A DNA stretch of 64,000 nt from Planctomycetota bacterium (GTDB lineage Bacteria; Planctomycetota; B15-G4), in assembly GCA_029259745.1 (NCBI GenBank), contig JAJDEO010000043.1, forward strand, positions 32,744-96,743, in the 5' to 3' direction. Made by a program: the position numbers and the translations under genes. The notes beneath the pieces are model-generated. The model saw nothing but the letters and a program-made list of their open reading frames with translations. It was not told the DNA's origin and did no database searches. Positions 24,185 to 34,302 of this stretch are shown here, one piece after another (the first letter of the stretch is position 1; each line of letters starts with the position of its first letter).

Positions 24185-27100
24185 TCAGGTCTCGTCGGCG
24201 GTGGGATCGTACGCCAGGCTGGGTCCGATCGACGACTCCACGACGTCGGCCGAGACACCCATGCGCTGGGCGTAGTCGGCGACCTGGTCGCGTTCGACGG
24301 GCCCGAGTGCGAAGTAATGGGCGCGCGGGTGAGCGAGGTAGAGCCCGCTGACCGACGCCGCGGGCGACATCGCACAGCTCTCGGTGAGCGTGATGCCGAC
24401 GGCGGGCGCGTCGAGCAGGTCGAAGAGCGCACGCTTGGGCGTGTGATCGGGACAGGCCGGGTAGCCGAAGGCCGGCCGGATCCCGCGGAAGCGCTCGCGC
24501 AGCATGTCCGGGACGGCGACCTCGCCGGGCTGCTCATAGCCCCACTCGAGACGCGCCTTGCGATGCAGCCACTCGGCTCCGGCCTCGGCGAGACGGTCGG
24601 CGAGCGCCTTCACCAGGATGGCGTTGTAGTCGTCGAGCTCGCGTTCGTACTGGTTCGCGAGTTCGTGCGCTCCGTGGCCAGCCGTGATCGCGAAGCCGCC
24701 CACGACGTCGACGAGATCGCCGGACAGCGGCGCGACGACATCGGCGAGGCTCTCGCAGGCGATCGCCTCGCCGTCGGTCGAGGCGCGTTCGCGTTGCTGC
24801 CGCAGCATCGGAAAGCGCCCAAGCTCCTCGCTGCGCGTCTCGTCGGTGAAGAGCACGATGTCGTCCCCGTCGCTGTTCGCGTGCCAGAAGGCGTGCACGG
24901 CGCGGGCCGTGAGCAGCTTCTCGTCGACGATCTTCGTGAGCATGGCCTGGGCGTGTTCGAAGAGTTCACGCGCCGCCGCGCCGCTGTTCGGATCGTCGAG
25001 GAGCTCGGGGAAGCGCCCCTTCATCTCCCAGGCATGGAAGAAGAACGTCCAGTCGATCAGGGGCACGAGTTCACCAAGCGGCACCTCGTCGAGGACACGT
25101 CGGCCGTAGGATTCAGGCCGCGCGATGTCGGCGTCGTCCCAGCTGATGCCCGGGGCGCGCGCACGAGCCTCGGCGAGCGTCAGCAGCGGCTCGTCCTTCT
25201 TGCGACTGTAGACGTAGCGGAGTTGGTCCTGCATCGCGTCGTTCTTGGCGTCGAGCTTGGCCTTCCGGTCGCGGTCGAGGAGCGCCGAGACCACTTCCAC
25301 CGAGCGCGACGCATCGAGCACATGCACGACCGATTCGCTGTAGGCCGGTGCGATCTTCACGGCCGTGTGCTGCCGGCTGGTGGTCGCGCCGCCGATGAGG
25401 AGCGGCAGCGTCATCCCGCGCCGCTGCATCTCCTTGGCGACGGACACCATCTCGTCGAGCGACGGCGTGATCAGCCCGGACAGTCCGACCACATCCGCTC
25501 CCTCGGCGATCGCCGTGTCGAGGATCTTGTCCATCGGCACCATGACGCCGAGGTCGACGATCTCGTAGCTGTTGCAGCCCAGCACGACGCCCACGATGTT
25601 CTTGCCGATGTCGTGCACGTCACCCTTCACGGTGGCCATCACGACCTTGCCGGCCGAGTGCTTGCCGCCGCCATCCTTCTCGGCCTCCATGAAGGGCGTG
25701 AGATAGGCGACAGCGCGTTTCATGACACGCGCACTCTTCACGACTTGGGGCAGGAACATCTTCCCCGCACCGAAGAGGTTGCCGACGATCTTCATGCCGT
25801 CCATCAGCGGCCCTTCGATGACGTGCAACGGGCGCGCCAACGCAGCGCGCGCCTCCTCCGCGTCCTCTTCGATGTAGTCGACGATGCCGTGGATCAGCGC
25901 GTGGCTGAGGCGCGCTCCGACGTCGGCCTCGCGCCAGCTGAGATCCTGCTTGCGCACCTTCGCCGTCCCGCGCACGGTTTCCGCGAACTCGACCATGCGC
26001 TCGGTGGCGTCCTCGCGGCGACAGAACAAGACGTCTTCGACGTGCTCGAGCAGGTCCTTCGGGATGTCCTCGTAGACGACGAGCTGGCCGGCGTTGACGA
26101 TCCCCATGTCGAGCCCCGCCGCGATCGCGCGGTAGAGGAAGGCCGAGTGGAAGGCCTCGCGCACCGTGTTGTTGCCGCGGAACGAGAAGCTGAGGTTCGA
26201 GATGCCGCCCGAGATCTTCACACCGGGGCAGGTCTCCTTGATGATCCGCGTCGCTTCGATGAAGTTCATCGCGTAGCGATCGTGTTCTTCGATGCCCGTC
26301 GCGATCGCGAGCACGTTGGGGTCGAAGATGATGTCCTCGGGTGCCACGCCGGCTTGCTCGGTGAGCAGCTTGTAGGCGCGCTGGCAGATCTCGACCTTGC
26401 GCTCCACCGTGTCGGCCTGACCCTGCTCGTCGAACGCCATGACGACCATCGCCGCACCGTACGACCGCACGCGCCGGGCCTTGTCGAGGAAGTCGTCCTC
26501 GCCTTCCTTGAGACTGATCGAGTTGACGATCCCCTTGCCCTGCACGCACTTCAGGCCGGCCTCGAGGATCTCCCACTTCGAGGAGTCGACCATGATCGGC
26601 AGGCGCGTGATCTCGGGTTCGGAGGCGATGAGATTCAGAAAGCGCGTCATGGCCTCGACGCCTTCCAGCATGCCCTCGTCCATGTTGACGTCGAGCACGT
26701 TGGCGCCGCCGCGCACCTGGTCGAGCGCGACGTCGAGCGCGGCGTTGAAGTCACCGCTCTTGATGAGCTTGGCGAACTTCTTCGAGCCCGTGACGTTCGT
26801 CCGCTCGCCGACCATCATGAAGTTGGCGTCGGGCAGCAGGCGCAGCGGTTCCAGACCGGCGTAGGTCGTGTAGACGTCGGTGATCTCAGGGACGACGCGC
26901 GGCGCAAGCCCGGCCACGGTGTCCGCGATCGCCCGGATGTGTTCGGGCGTCGTGCCACAGCACCCGCCGACGACGTTGACGAGCCCCTCGTCGGCCCACT
27001 CGCGCAAGAACCCGGCCGTGGTTCCGGCCTTCTCGTCGTAACCGCCGAACGCGTTGGGCAGCCCGGCGTTGGGGTAGGCGCAGACGAAGGTGTCGGCGAT

Positions 27101-27904
27101 CTTCGCGAGCTCGACGATGTACGGGCGCATCTCCTTGGCGCCGAGTGCGCAGTTGACGCCCACCGTCAGCGGCTTGGCGTGGCGTACGGAGGCCCAGAAG
27201 GCATCGACCGTCTGGCCCGAGAGCGTGCGACCACTCGCGTCCGTGATCGTGACGGAGATCATGATCGGCAGGGTCGTCCCGCGCGCCGTGAACTCGTCGT
27301 CGATCGCCACGAGCGCGGCCTTGGCGTTCAGCGTGTCGAAGATCGTCTCGACGAGCAGTAGGTCGACGCCGCCGTCCATCAGCGCGGCGACCTGCTCGCG
27401 ATAGGCAGCGCGCACCTCGTCGAACGTCACGGCTCGGTAGCCGGGATCCTCGACCTTCGGTGACATGCTCAGCGTTCGGTTCGTCGGTCCGATCGACCCG
27501 GCAACGAAGCGCGGGCGGTCCGGCGTCTCGGCCGTCTTCTCATCGGCGGCGGCGCGGGCAAGTCGCGCTGCCGCGAGGTTGATCTCCGTGACCGCGCTCT
27601 GCAGCCCGTAGTCGGCCTGGGCGATCGTGGTCGAGGAGAAGGTGTTCGTCTCGATGATGTCCGAACCGGCATCGAGATACTCGCGATGGATGTCGGAGAT
27701 GACATCGGGGCGCGTGAGGACGAGGAGGTCGTTGTTGCCCTCGAGTTCGTGCGGATGGTCGGCGAGCTGTTCGTTGCGGAAGTCGTCGGCCGTGAGGCCC
27801 TTGCGCTGGATGACGCTGCCCATCGCGCCGTCGAGCACGAGGATGCGGGTGCGCATGAGGCTTTCGAGAACCGTACGGCGATCGAGTGATGCGGTGGTGG
27901 TCAT
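24185..27904 (-). CDS. metH: Cobalamin-dependent methionine synthase
   Basis: A 1239-residue enzyme transferring the methyl group of methyltetrahydrofolate through cobalamin to homocysteine. All four modules are present: the homocysteine domain (residues ~1-330) with zinc cysteines in [11 protein letters not shown] and [12 protein letters not shown]; the pterin-binding domain (~350-620) with [19 protein letters not shown] and [13 protein letters not shown]; the B12 domain (~650-900) with DVHDIGKN, where H764 is the axial ligand, plus [12 protein letters not shown] and [13 protein letters not shown]; and the reactivation domain (~905-1230) with [15 protein letters not shown] for SAM. Length matches E. 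coli MetH. It overlaps the ArsR/methyltransferase gene by ATGA, so it is translationally coupled to a probable regulator. Confidence 0.97.
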   Translation of the reverse strand: MTTTASLDRRTVLESLMRTRILVLDGAMGSVIQRKGLTADDFRNEQLADHPHELEGNNDLLVLTRPDVISDIHREYLDAGSDIIETNTFSSTTIAQADYGLQSAVTEINLAAARLARAAADEKTAETPDRPRFVAGSIGPTNRTLSMSPKVEDPGYRAVTFDEVRAAYREQVAALMDGGVDLLLVETIFDTLNAKAALVAIDDEFTARGTTLPIMISVTITDASGRTLSGQTVDAFWASVRHAKPLTVGVNCALGAKEMRPYIVELAKIADTFVCAYPNAGLPNAFGGYDEKAGTTAGFLREWADEGLVNVVGGCCGTTPEHIRAIADTVAGLAPRVVPEITDVYTTYAGLEPLRLLPDANFMMVGERTNVTGSKKFAKLIKSGDFNAALDVALDQVRGGANVLDVNMDEGMLEGVEAMTRFLNLIASEPEITRLPIMVDSSKWEILEAGLKCVQGKGIVNSISLKEGEDDFLDKARRVRSYGAAMVVMAFDEQGQADTVERKVEICQRAYKLLTEQAGVAPEDIIFDPNVLAIATGIEEHDRYAMNFIEATRIIKETCPGVKISGGISNLSFSFRGNNTVREAFHSAFLYRAIAAGLDMGIVNAGQLVVYEDIPKDLLEHVEDVLFCRREDATERMVEFAETVRGTAKVRKQDLSWREADVGARLSHALIHGIVDYIEEDAEEARAALARPLHVIEGPLMDGMKIVGNLFGAGKMFLPQVVKSARVMKRAVAYLTPFMEAEKDGGGKHSAGKVVMATVKGDVHDIGKNIVGVVLGCNSYEIVDLGVMVPMDKILDTAIAEGADVVGLSGLITPSLDEMVSVAKEMQRRGMTLPLLIGGATTSRQHTAVKIAPAYSESVVHVLDASRSVEVVSALLDRDRKAKLDAKNDAMQDQLRYVYSRKKDEPLLTLAEARARAPGISWDDADIARPESYGRRVLDEVPLGELVPLIDWTFFFHAWEMKGRFPELLDDPNSGAAARELFEHAQAMLTKIVDEKLLTARAVHAFWHANSDGDDIVLFTDETRSEELGRFPMLRQQRERASTDGEAIACESLADVVAPLSGDLVDVVGGFAITAGHGAHELANQYERELDDYNAILVKALADRLAEAGAEWLHRKARLEWGYEQPGEVAVPDMLRERFRGIRPAFGYPACPDHTPKRALFDLLDAPAVGITLTESCAMSPAASVSGLYLAHPRAHYFALGPVERDQVADYAQRMGVSADVVESSIGPSLAYDPTADET

Positions 27905-28848
27905 GGCGTGTCCTCCTCGGTGCGAGCACGGCGGCGCGCGGTGAGCGTGATGATTTCGAAGTGCGGTGTCCGTCGCTCGCGCGACGTGACGCGGTTGTCG
28001 ATCACGTCGAAACCGCCGCGCTCGAAGCGCTCGGCGAAGTCTTCGAGTTCGAAACCGAAATGGATGTGATCGAAGCGACGCGCGACGCGTGCGTGGTCGT
28101 GGGCGCGCAACGTCTGAGCGACGACAGCACCGCCATCGCGCAGCACGCGGGCCACCTCGGCAATGACTTCGTCGGGCTCGCGGGCGTGACTCAGCGCGTG
28201 GAGCAACAGCGCGTGATCGAAGCAGGCCGGCGCGAAGGGCAGTGCGTGCATGTCGCCGAGACGGAACTGGATGCCCTTACCGCGCGCGCGGCGCTGGCCC
28301 GCGGAGATGACGCGCTCGTGGATATCGACACACGTCACCGAGCGCGCACGTGGCGCGACGAGTTCGGCGATCGCGCCGTCCCCCGAGGCGATGTCGACGA
28401 CGTCGCCAAGCTGCGCGAGACCGACGAGCGCCGAGGCCGCCGACTCCCACGTGCGCCCCGGCGAGTAGTGACGCTCCATGCGCCCGGCCACCGACTCGGC
28501 CCAGGTCCCGGCTCGCCGCGCGAGAACGCGCTCGAGTCGAGCGCGGTCGTCGGCGAGGACGGGGTCGGCGGTGTGCTCACGCACGAGCGACCACGCCGAG
28601 GCGGCCGAGGCGTCCAGCGCCCCATCCCGCAGCGACCAGTACGTCGAGGCGCCCTGGCGGCGGACGGAGGCCAGCCCGCCGTCGCGCAACCGTGCCAGAT
28701 GCGTCGAGACGCGCGACTGGACGAGCCGCGTCGCCTCGACGAGCTCGGCGACCGTGAGTTCGTCGGCGTCGAGCAGCCGCAGCAGGCGCACACGCGACGG
28801 ATCGGCGAGGAGCTTGAACAGCTCCGAGGTGGCGGCGAGGTCAGGCAT
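27901..28848 (-). CDS. ArsR-family regulator fused to SAM-dependent methyltransferase domain
   Basis: A 315-residue fusion. Residues ~1-85 are an ArsR winged helix ([40 protein letters not shown]) without the usual metal-site CxC. Residues ~140-310 are a class I methyltransferase: [16 protein letters not shown] (motif I), CVDIHERVI, then [13 protein letters not shown] and [17 protein letters not shown]. ArsR-type regulators of the SahR group control methionine/SAM-cycle genes in Proteobacteria (established); this fusion next to metH suggests a SAM- or SAH-sensing relative (inference). ATG 28848 is preferred to upstream in-frame starts because [14 protein letters not shown] aligns with ArsR N-termini. 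Its gene overlaps metH by 4 bp. Confidence 0.85.
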   Translation of the reverse strand: MPDLAATSELFKLLADPSRVRLLRLLDADELTVAELVEATRLVQSRVSTHLARLRDGGLASVRRQGASTYWSLRDGALDASAASAWSLVREHTADPVLADDRARLERVLARRAGTWAESVAGRMERHYSPGRTWESAASALVGLAQLGDVVDIASGDGAIAELVAPRARSVTCVDIHERVISAGQRRARGKGIQFRLGDMHALPFAPACFDHALLLHALSHAREPDEVIAEVARVLRDGGAVVAQTLRAHDHARVARRFDHIHFGFELEDFAERFERGGFDVIDNRVTSRERRTPHFEIITLTARRRARTEEDTP

Positions 28849-28892
28849 CAGCGACGGGTAGCAGAAGGTTGGCGCTCCGGAAAGGCTCGACA

Positions 28893-28920
28893 ATCCTATC
28901 ATCCGGATAAGCGGATGCAA
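28893..28920 (-). promoter_or_regulatory. Promoter of the arsR-methyltransferase/metH operon
   Basis: On the minus strand TTGCAT (28920-28915) and TAGGAT (28898-28893) are separated by 16 bp, 44 bp ahead of the ATG at 28848. The spacer is occupied by a perfect inverted repeat, as expected for a repressor-controlled promoter. Confidence 0.5.
28900..28917. promoter_or_regulatory. Inverted-repeat operator candidate
   Basis: CATCCG-N6-CGGATG is a perfect 6+6 dyad sitting between the predicted -35 and -10 of the operon. Size, symmetry and position suit an ArsR dimer, so autoregulation together with metH control is the simplest reading. Confidence 0.5.
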
Positions 28921-29027
28921 ACTTGAAACGATCCGTCCCAACGCCTCGGAGTGAGTCATGCCGCCGAATCGCTACAGGCCATCACCGCGCCCGTCGATAG
29001 CGCGTTGTGCCCCCGAGAAGGTCCCCG

Positions 29028-31424
29028 ATGAACCTTGCCCCACTTTCCATGCGCCAGCAGCTGGCGCTCGTCACCGTCACCGTTGCGGGTCTGATGCTCG
29101 CAACGGTCGTCGTGGCGATGCAGACGTGGGACGCGCAGGACCAGCGGGCGAGCGCCGTCGCGGCGTCCGAGGACCGACTCGCGACCGCCTTCCCGACGCC
29201 CGACACCTTGCCCTCGGGCACCGACGCGGAGGCCGCGCTGGCGTCCCTCGTGACGGGCCCCATCGTATCGGCCGAACTCCGCGACGTGACCGGTCGACGT
29301 ATCGCAGCGCTGCCGGCGAGGCACCCGCCGAGCACCGCCCCGCTCACCGAGCAGACCCTGTTCGGCGACGACAGCCTCGTCCTCACGCGACCGCTCGGGC
29401 ACGCCGGCCGACTCGTCGGCTGGGTCACCTTCGAGCGCGCAACCGCTGACCTCGTCGCCCGCAGCCAACGCGTCGCGCACGCGCTCGTCGGCGTCGCTCT
29501 CGTTGCGGCATTGATCGGGCTCGCTCTCGCGATGACGTTGCAGGGCGTCATCACACGACCGATCCGTGACCTCACGTATGCCGTGCGCGGCGTCAACACC
29601 GGCACGAGCACGTCGCTGTCACTCAGCGCTCCGGGCAACGCCGACGTCACCGCGTTGTTCCAAGAGTTCGCCACTCTGCTCGAGCGCGCCGACGAACGCG
29701 ACCATGATCTCGTGCGACAGTCCGAGGACCTCGAGGACACGATCGCACACCGCACGTCAAAGCTCACGCGCGCTAACATCCGGCTCACGCGTGCGATGCG
29801 CCAAGCGCGCGCCGCGGCAACCGCGAAGTCGCAGTTCCTCGCCAACATGAGCCATGAGATCCGCACTCCGATGAACGGCATCATCGGCATGTCGCGCCTG
29901 CTCATGGACACGCGGCTCGACGACGAGCAGACAGAGCTGAGTCAAACCGTGCTCGACTCGGCCGAGGGTCTGTTGCGCATCATCAACGACATCCTCGATG
30001 TCTCGAAGATCGAGGCCGGAAAGCTCGAACTCGAGATCAGCGAGTTCGACCTGCGCTCGACGCTCGAGGGTTCGTGCGACCTCCTGCATCCGATGTGCAA
30101 CGAGAAGGGGCTCGAGCTGATCTGCGACGTGTCGCCCGAACTCGCGACGCGCTACCTCGGCGATGCCGCCCGCATCCGGCAGGTGATGTTGAACTTCCTC
30201 GGCAATGCGGTGAAGTTCACCGAGTCGGGCGAGATCTCCGTACAGGCGACGCTCGAGAGCACGGCGAGGGGCACGTCGCTCGTGAAGATCGCCATCCGCG
30301 ACACCGGCATCGGGATCGAGACCGAGGCCATCGACCGGATCTTCCACGCCTTCAGCCAGGCCGACGTCTCGACCGCGCGCCGCTTCGGCGGCACGGGACT
30401 GGGCCTTGTGATCTGCAAGCAGCTGGCGCGCACGATGGGCGGCGATGTCGGTGTCGAAAGCGAGGTGGGCGTGGGGTCGACGTTCTGGTTCAAGATGCGC
30501 CTCGTGGACACCGAAGCCTCGCAACCAGCGCAGGGCCATCCCGCGCTCGTCGGCCTGCGCGTCATGCTCGTCGACGACAACGACACCACCCTCGCGGCAC
30601 TCCACCGCCAGCTCGGCGCGTGGGGCGCGCAGTGCGAAACGGTCACGAACGGCCACGAAGCACTCGCGCAACTCGAGGAGCGGGCGCGCACCGACGAACC
30701 CGTGGATGTCGTCTTGGTGGACATGCAGATGCCCGGAATGGACGGCAAGCACGTGGCGCAGGCGATCGCGACGCGTGACGACGTCGGCCGTCCGAAGGTC
30801 ATCATGCTCACGACGATGGGCCGCACGCGCGGCGCAGCACAGCTCGACGACACGCCCGTCGACGGACAGCTCGCCAAGCCCGTCAAGGCGAGTTCGCTCT
30901 GCAGCGCGATCGTGAATGCTCTCGACCCCGTGGCCGCGCGGACACGTGACGAGGCCGCTGCGGCAGCCGCCACGCGTGCAGCGAACGTCAAGGGGCGTCC
31001 GCACGAGGACGTGCGGATCCTCGTGGTCGAGGACAACGTCGTGAACCAGAAGGTCGCCACGAAGATCCTGCGCCGCGCCGGCTATGCATGCGACATCGCT
31101 CGCAACGGCCGCGAAGCCATCGACCGGCTTGCCGCGAGCCGCTACGACATCGTCTTCATGGACTGCCAGATGCCCGTCATGGACGGCTTCGAGGCAACCG
31201 CACACATCCGTGCGAAGGACGCCGAGGGGCGCGTGCCGATCGTAGCCATGACGGCCAACGCCATGCCCGAGGACCGCCAACGCTGCCTCGACGCGGGTAT
31301 GGACGACTACATCACGAAGCCGGTCCAGCCCGACACGCTCTACGCGGCCGTCGAACGCTGGGCGCTGCCCGTGATGATGCCCGTCAACAAGACCGCGAGC
31401 AGTGGACCTGACGCCACGGCTTGA
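29028..31424 (+). CDS. Hybrid sensor histidine kinase with two receiver domains
   Basis: A 798-residue membrane kinase. Transmembrane helices at residues ~12-33 and ~150-175 enclose a ~115-residue periplasmic sensor of no recognised family. HAMP (~178-232), a coiled linker, and a dimerisation/phosphoacceptor domain with [16 protein letters not shown] (H276) follow. The ATPase domain (~380-505) has [28 protein letters not shown] and GVGSTFWF. Receiver 1 (~508-630) shows [16 protein letters not shown] and AKPV; receiver 2 (~662-780) shows [16 protein letters not shown] and TKPV, so both retain the phosphoacceptor Asp and Lys. No HPt domain or separate response regulator is adjacent; output partners are unknown. 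The start is ATG 29028 behind AGAAGG. Confidence 0.93.
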   Translation: MNLAPLSMRQQLALVTVTVAGLMLATVVVAMQTWDAQDQRASAVAASEDRLATAFPTPDTLPSGTDAEAALASLVTGPIVSAELRDVTGRRIAALPARHPPSTAPLTEQTLFGDDSLVLTRPLGHAGRLVGWVTFERATADLVARSQRVAHALVGVALVAALIGLALAMTLQGVITRPIRDLTYAVRGVNTGTSTSLSLSAPGNADVTALFQEFATLLERADERDHDLVRQSEDLEDTIAHRTSKLTRANIRLTRAMRQARAAATAKSQFLANMSHEIRTPMNGIIGMSRLLMDTRLDDEQTELSQTVLDSAEGLLRIINDILDVSKIEAGKLELEISEFDLRSTLEGSCDLLHPMCNEKGLELICDVSPELATRYLGDAARIRQVMLNFLGNAVKFTESGEISVQATLESTARGTSLVKIAIRDTGIGIETEAIDRIFHAFSQADVSTARRFGGTGLGLVICKQLARTMGGDVGVESEVGVGSTFWFKMRLVDTEASQPAQGHPALVGLRVMLVDDNDTTLAALHRQLGAWGAQCETVTNGHEALAQLEERARTDEPVDVVLVDMQMPGMDGKHVAQAIATRDDVGRPKVIMLTTMGRTRGAAQLDDTPVDGQLAKPVKASSLCSAIVNALDPVAARTRDEAAAAAATRAANVKGRPHEDVRILVVEDNVVNQKVATKILRRAGYACDIARNGREAIDRLAASRYDIVFMDCQMPVMDGFEATAHIRAKDAEGRVPIVAMTANAMPEDRQRCLDAGMDDYITKPVQPDTLYAAVERWALPVMMPVNKTASSGPDATA

Positions 31425-31549
31425 AGGTGCGCCCGATGGGTGTATCGTCGGCGCGCTCACGGTGGGTCGCACACCCACGGTTCGACGTTGAACCCACATT
31501 TTGTCCACGGGTTGTCCACGACGTCCCCCTCTTGTCTCCGGGCGCTTCG

Positions 31550-33598
31550 TTGACCCCCGTCCCCGCTCAACTCAAAGCACGCCTCGCGCGCCTGAACCCC
31601 GATCAGCGCCACGCCGTGATGACCACGGAGGGGCCGCTGCTCGTCCTTGCCGGAGCGGGCACGGGCAAGACCCGCGTGGTCACGGAGCGGATCGCGTACC
31701 TCCTGGCCACCCACCGCAGCCTGCGGCCGGAGAACATCCTCGCCGTCACGTTCACGAACAAGGCGGCCGCTGAAATGCGCCAGCGCGCCGGCGGGTTGAT
31801 CGGCAAGAAGCGCGCCGAGGAGCTGACGCTCGGGACGTTTCACCGCTTCTGCTTGCTGGCTCTGCGTGAACACGCCGAGCGCGTCGGCCTCGTGCCCGGC
31901 TTCTCGATCGCCGACGCCGCCGACCAGCTCACGGCCATCAAGGGCGCCATGCGCGAGCTACGCACGGCCGAGGCAACGATCCGCCCGGCCGCCGTGCAGT
32001 CGCAGATCTCGCTGGCGAAGAACCACTTGCTCGACCCCGAAACGATGCTCGCCCGCGCCAGCGATCCACGCGAGGAACTCGTCGCGAGCATCTGGGCGAA
32101 GTACGACGACCACCTGCGGCGCACGCGCTCGGTCGACTTCGACGACTTGCTCGTGAAGACGGTGCACCTGCTGCGCGACAACGACGACTTGCGCACGGCG
32201 TACCGCTCGAAGCACCTCTACGTCATGGTCGATGAATACCAGGACACGAACGCCCCGCAGTACGAGATCGTGCGCGCCATCGCGGCGGGACACACCAACC
32301 TCTGCGTCGTCGGCGATGACGACCAGAGCATCTACGGTTGGCGCGGCGCCGACGTCACGAAGATCCTGTCCTTCGAAGACGACTTCCCGGGCGCGACGAC
32401 CGTGCGGCTGCAGACGAACTACCGCTCCACGGAGCCGATCCTCGAAGCCGCGAACCGCGTGATCCGACACAACTCGGCGCGCCACGAGAAGACGCTGCGG
32501 TCGGCGCTGGGCCCCGGTCAGCAGCCGCTCGTCTTGCGCCATGAAGACGAAGTCGCCGAGGCCGACGCGATCGTCAAGGAGATCGCGACGCGGCGCGAGT
32601 CGCACGGACTGTCGCTCGGCGACGTTGCGATCCTGTTCCGCACCGCGATTCAGACGCGTGCCTTCGAAGGCGCGCTGCGTGCCGCGCAGCTGCCCTACAT
32701 CCTCGTCGGCGGCCCGTCGTTCTTCGATCGCAAGGAGGTGCGTGACGTCTTGGCGTACGTGCGGCTGTTGGCGAACCCGCTTGACGAAGTGTCGCTGCTG
32801 CGCGTCGTCAACACGCCGGCGCGCGGGATCGGCAAGACGTCGGTCGACGCCCTGATCGCCAACGCGACGGACCGCGGCATCAACGCCTGGGACGCCATCC
32901 CCGACGCCGCGCGCATCCCGCGCATCACGGCCACGGCCGCATCGGCGCTCGCCGAGTTCCGCGCGCTCATCGAACTTTCGCGCGCCGGCGATCTCGACGG
33001 TGACATCGTCGGTCGCATCCGCGGTGTCATCGACCGCTGCCAGTACCGCGTCGAGATCGACCGCATCTACGAGGATCCTGCGCAACGCGAGCTGCGCTGG
33101 GCCGCGGTCATGGAAGTGCTCAACTTCGCCGAGAACTATGAATCCCGCGCTCGACGCCCCAAGCTCTCCGACTTCCTCGACGCGCTGACCTTGAACGCCA
33201 ACAACGACAACACGTCCGAAGACAAGAACGAACGCCAGGCCGTCACGCTCATGACGCTCCACGCCGCCAAGGGGCTCGAGTTCGATCGCGTCTACCTGAT
33301 CGGCCTCGAGGAAGGGCTGATGCCGCACCAGCGCGCCGTCGACGAAGACACGGTCGAGGAGGAGCGGCGCCTGATGTACGTCGGCATCACGCGCGCACAG
33401 CGGTCGCTGACGATCACCTGGGCAGGCAGCCGCGCCAAGTTCGGCACGCGCATCGCGTCGATGCCGTCGCGCTTCCTGTTCGAGATGTCAGAGCAGGAAC
33501 CGCCCCCGCAGTGGCGTCCTGCTGCGCCGCGCCTCGAAGACGCCGCAACGGGCAAGAAGAAGACCAAGCGCAAGCGCCGCACCCGCGCAGCCCGCTGA
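31550..33598 (+). CDS. UvrD/PcrA-type ATP-dependent DNA helicase
   Basis: A superfamily 1A 3'-5' helicase of ~682 residues used in repair or replication restart. Motifs in order: LNPDQRHAVM (Q motif), AGAGTGKTRVV (Walker A), AVTFTNKAAAEMRQR, VDEYQDTNAPQYEIV (Walker B), VVGDDDQSIYGWRGAD, LQTNYRSTEPIL, VTLMTLHAAKGLEFD and EERRLMYVGITRAQ. The C-terminus ends in a basic tail (KKKTKRKRRTRAAR). The start is uncertain: TTG 31550 gives ~15 residues before LNPDQR as is usual, TTG 31532 is possible, and ATG 31436 has an AAGG site but adds an unusual 38-residue extension. It begins just after the hybrid kinase gene. Confidence 0.93.
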   Translation: MTPVPAQLKARLARLNPDQRHAVMTTEGPLLVLAGAGTGKTRVVTERIAYLLATHRSLRPENILAVTFTNKAAAEMRQRAGGLIGKKRAEELTLGTFHRFCLLALREHAERVGLVPGFSIADAADQLTAIKGAMRELRTAEATIRPAAVQSQISLAKNHLLDPETMLARASDPREELVASIWAKYDDHLRRTRSVDFDDLLVKTVHLLRDNDDLRTAYRSKHLYVMVDEYQDTNAPQYEIVRAIAAGHTNLCVVGDDDQSIYGWRGADVTKILSFEDDFPGATTVRLQTNYRSTEPILEAANRVIRHNSARHEKTLRSALGPGQQPLVLRHEDEVAEADAIVKEIATRRESHGLSLGDVAILFRTAIQTRAFEGALRAAQLPYILVGGPSFFDRKEVRDVLAYVRLLANPLDEVSLLRVVNTPARGIGKTSVDALIANATDRGINAWDAIPDAARIPRITATAASALAEFRALIELSRAGDLDGDIVGRIRGVIDRCQYRVEIDRIYEDPAQRELRWAAVMEVLNFAENYESRARRPKLSDFLDALTLNANNDNTSEDKNERQAVTLMTLHAAKGLEFDRVYLIGLEEGLMPHQRAVDEDTVEEERRLMYVGITRAQRSLTITWAGSRAKFGTRIASMPSRFLFEMSEQEPPPQWRPAAPRLEDAATGKKKTKRKRRTRAAR

Positions 33599-33631
33599 CG
33601 CACGCGTCCGAGACGTTGGTACGATGGCGCC

Positions 33632-34282
33632 ATGATCGCGTGCCACGACCGTTACCCGAACCTCCGCGTGTTCGAGCACCCGCTGCTCCAGCACAAGCTC
33701 AGCAAGCTCCGCCAACGCGACACGCCGTCGCGACAGTTTCGGCGCCTGCTGAACGAGATCGCCGCGCTGATGACATACGAGATCAGCGCCGACCTCCCCA
33801 CGGAAACCTACGAGGTCGAGACGCCCCTCGAGCGCTGCGAGGGAACGCGCATGAGTGGGCCCGTCACGATCGTGCCGATCCTGCGCGCGGGCATCGGCAT
33901 GACGGACGGCATCCTGTCCGTGCTCAGTGAGGCACGCACGGGGCACATCGGCGTCTACCGCAACGAAGAGACGCTGCAACCCGTGTCGTACTACTTCAAG
34001 ATGCCGCCCGAAGTCGCGAGCGGCCCCGTGCTGCTGATCGATCCCATGGTCGCGACGGGTGGGAGCGCGAGCTTCGCGATCACGGAGCTCAAGGAACGCG
34101 GCTGCGTGGGAAAGATCAAGATGGTCTGTCTCGTCGCGGCACCGCCGGGCATCGAACGGCTGCTCGAAGATCACCCCGACGTCCCCGTCTACACGGCAGC
34201 ACTCGACCGCCAACTCAACGACGTCGGCTACATCTTGCCCGGCCTCGGCGACGCCGGCGACCGCATCTTCGGCACGCACTGA
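33632..34282 (+). CDS. upp: Uracil phosphoribosyltransferase
   Basis: A 216-residue cytoplasmic pyrimidine-salvage enzyme forming UMP from uracil and PRPP. Motifs: [20 protein letters not shown] at the N-terminus, [15 protein letters not shown], the PRPP loop [15 protein letters not shown] and the uracil-binding C-terminus [16 protein letters not shown]. Length is typical. It begins 33 bp after the helicase stop in the same direction, and the amidase gene follows 20 bp later, so the three may share a transcript although their functions differ. Confidence 0.97.
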   Translation: MIACHDRYPNLRVFEHPLLQHKLSKLRQRDTPSRQFRRLLNEIAALMTYEISADLPTETYEVETPLERCEGTRMSGPVTIVPILRAGIGMTDGILSVLSEARTGHIGVYRNEETLQPVSYYFKMPPEVASGPVLLIDPMVATGGSASFAITELKERGCVGKIKMVCLVAAPPGIERLLEDHPDVPVYTAALDRQLNDVGYILPGLGDAGDRIFGTH

Positions 34283-34302
34283 CGCCCACCCCCGAGCTCG
34301 CC

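Noticed and set aside
23933..27361. 1142-codon plus-strand frame opposite metH
   Set aside because: Length comes from GC-rich codon structure of metH; rich in R/H/D/V with no recognisable domain.
28849..29027. Possible SAM or cobalamin riboswitch before the metH operon
   Set aside because: The 5' region between promoter and start is only ~40 nt and shows no riboswitch-like stems; the dyad is better read as a protein operator.
31498..31521. Two TTGTCCAC repeats 3 bp apart upstream of the helicase, similar to DnaA boxes
   Set aside because: Only two copies, no AT-rich unwinding region and no dnaA/dnaN context; not enough to propose an origin.
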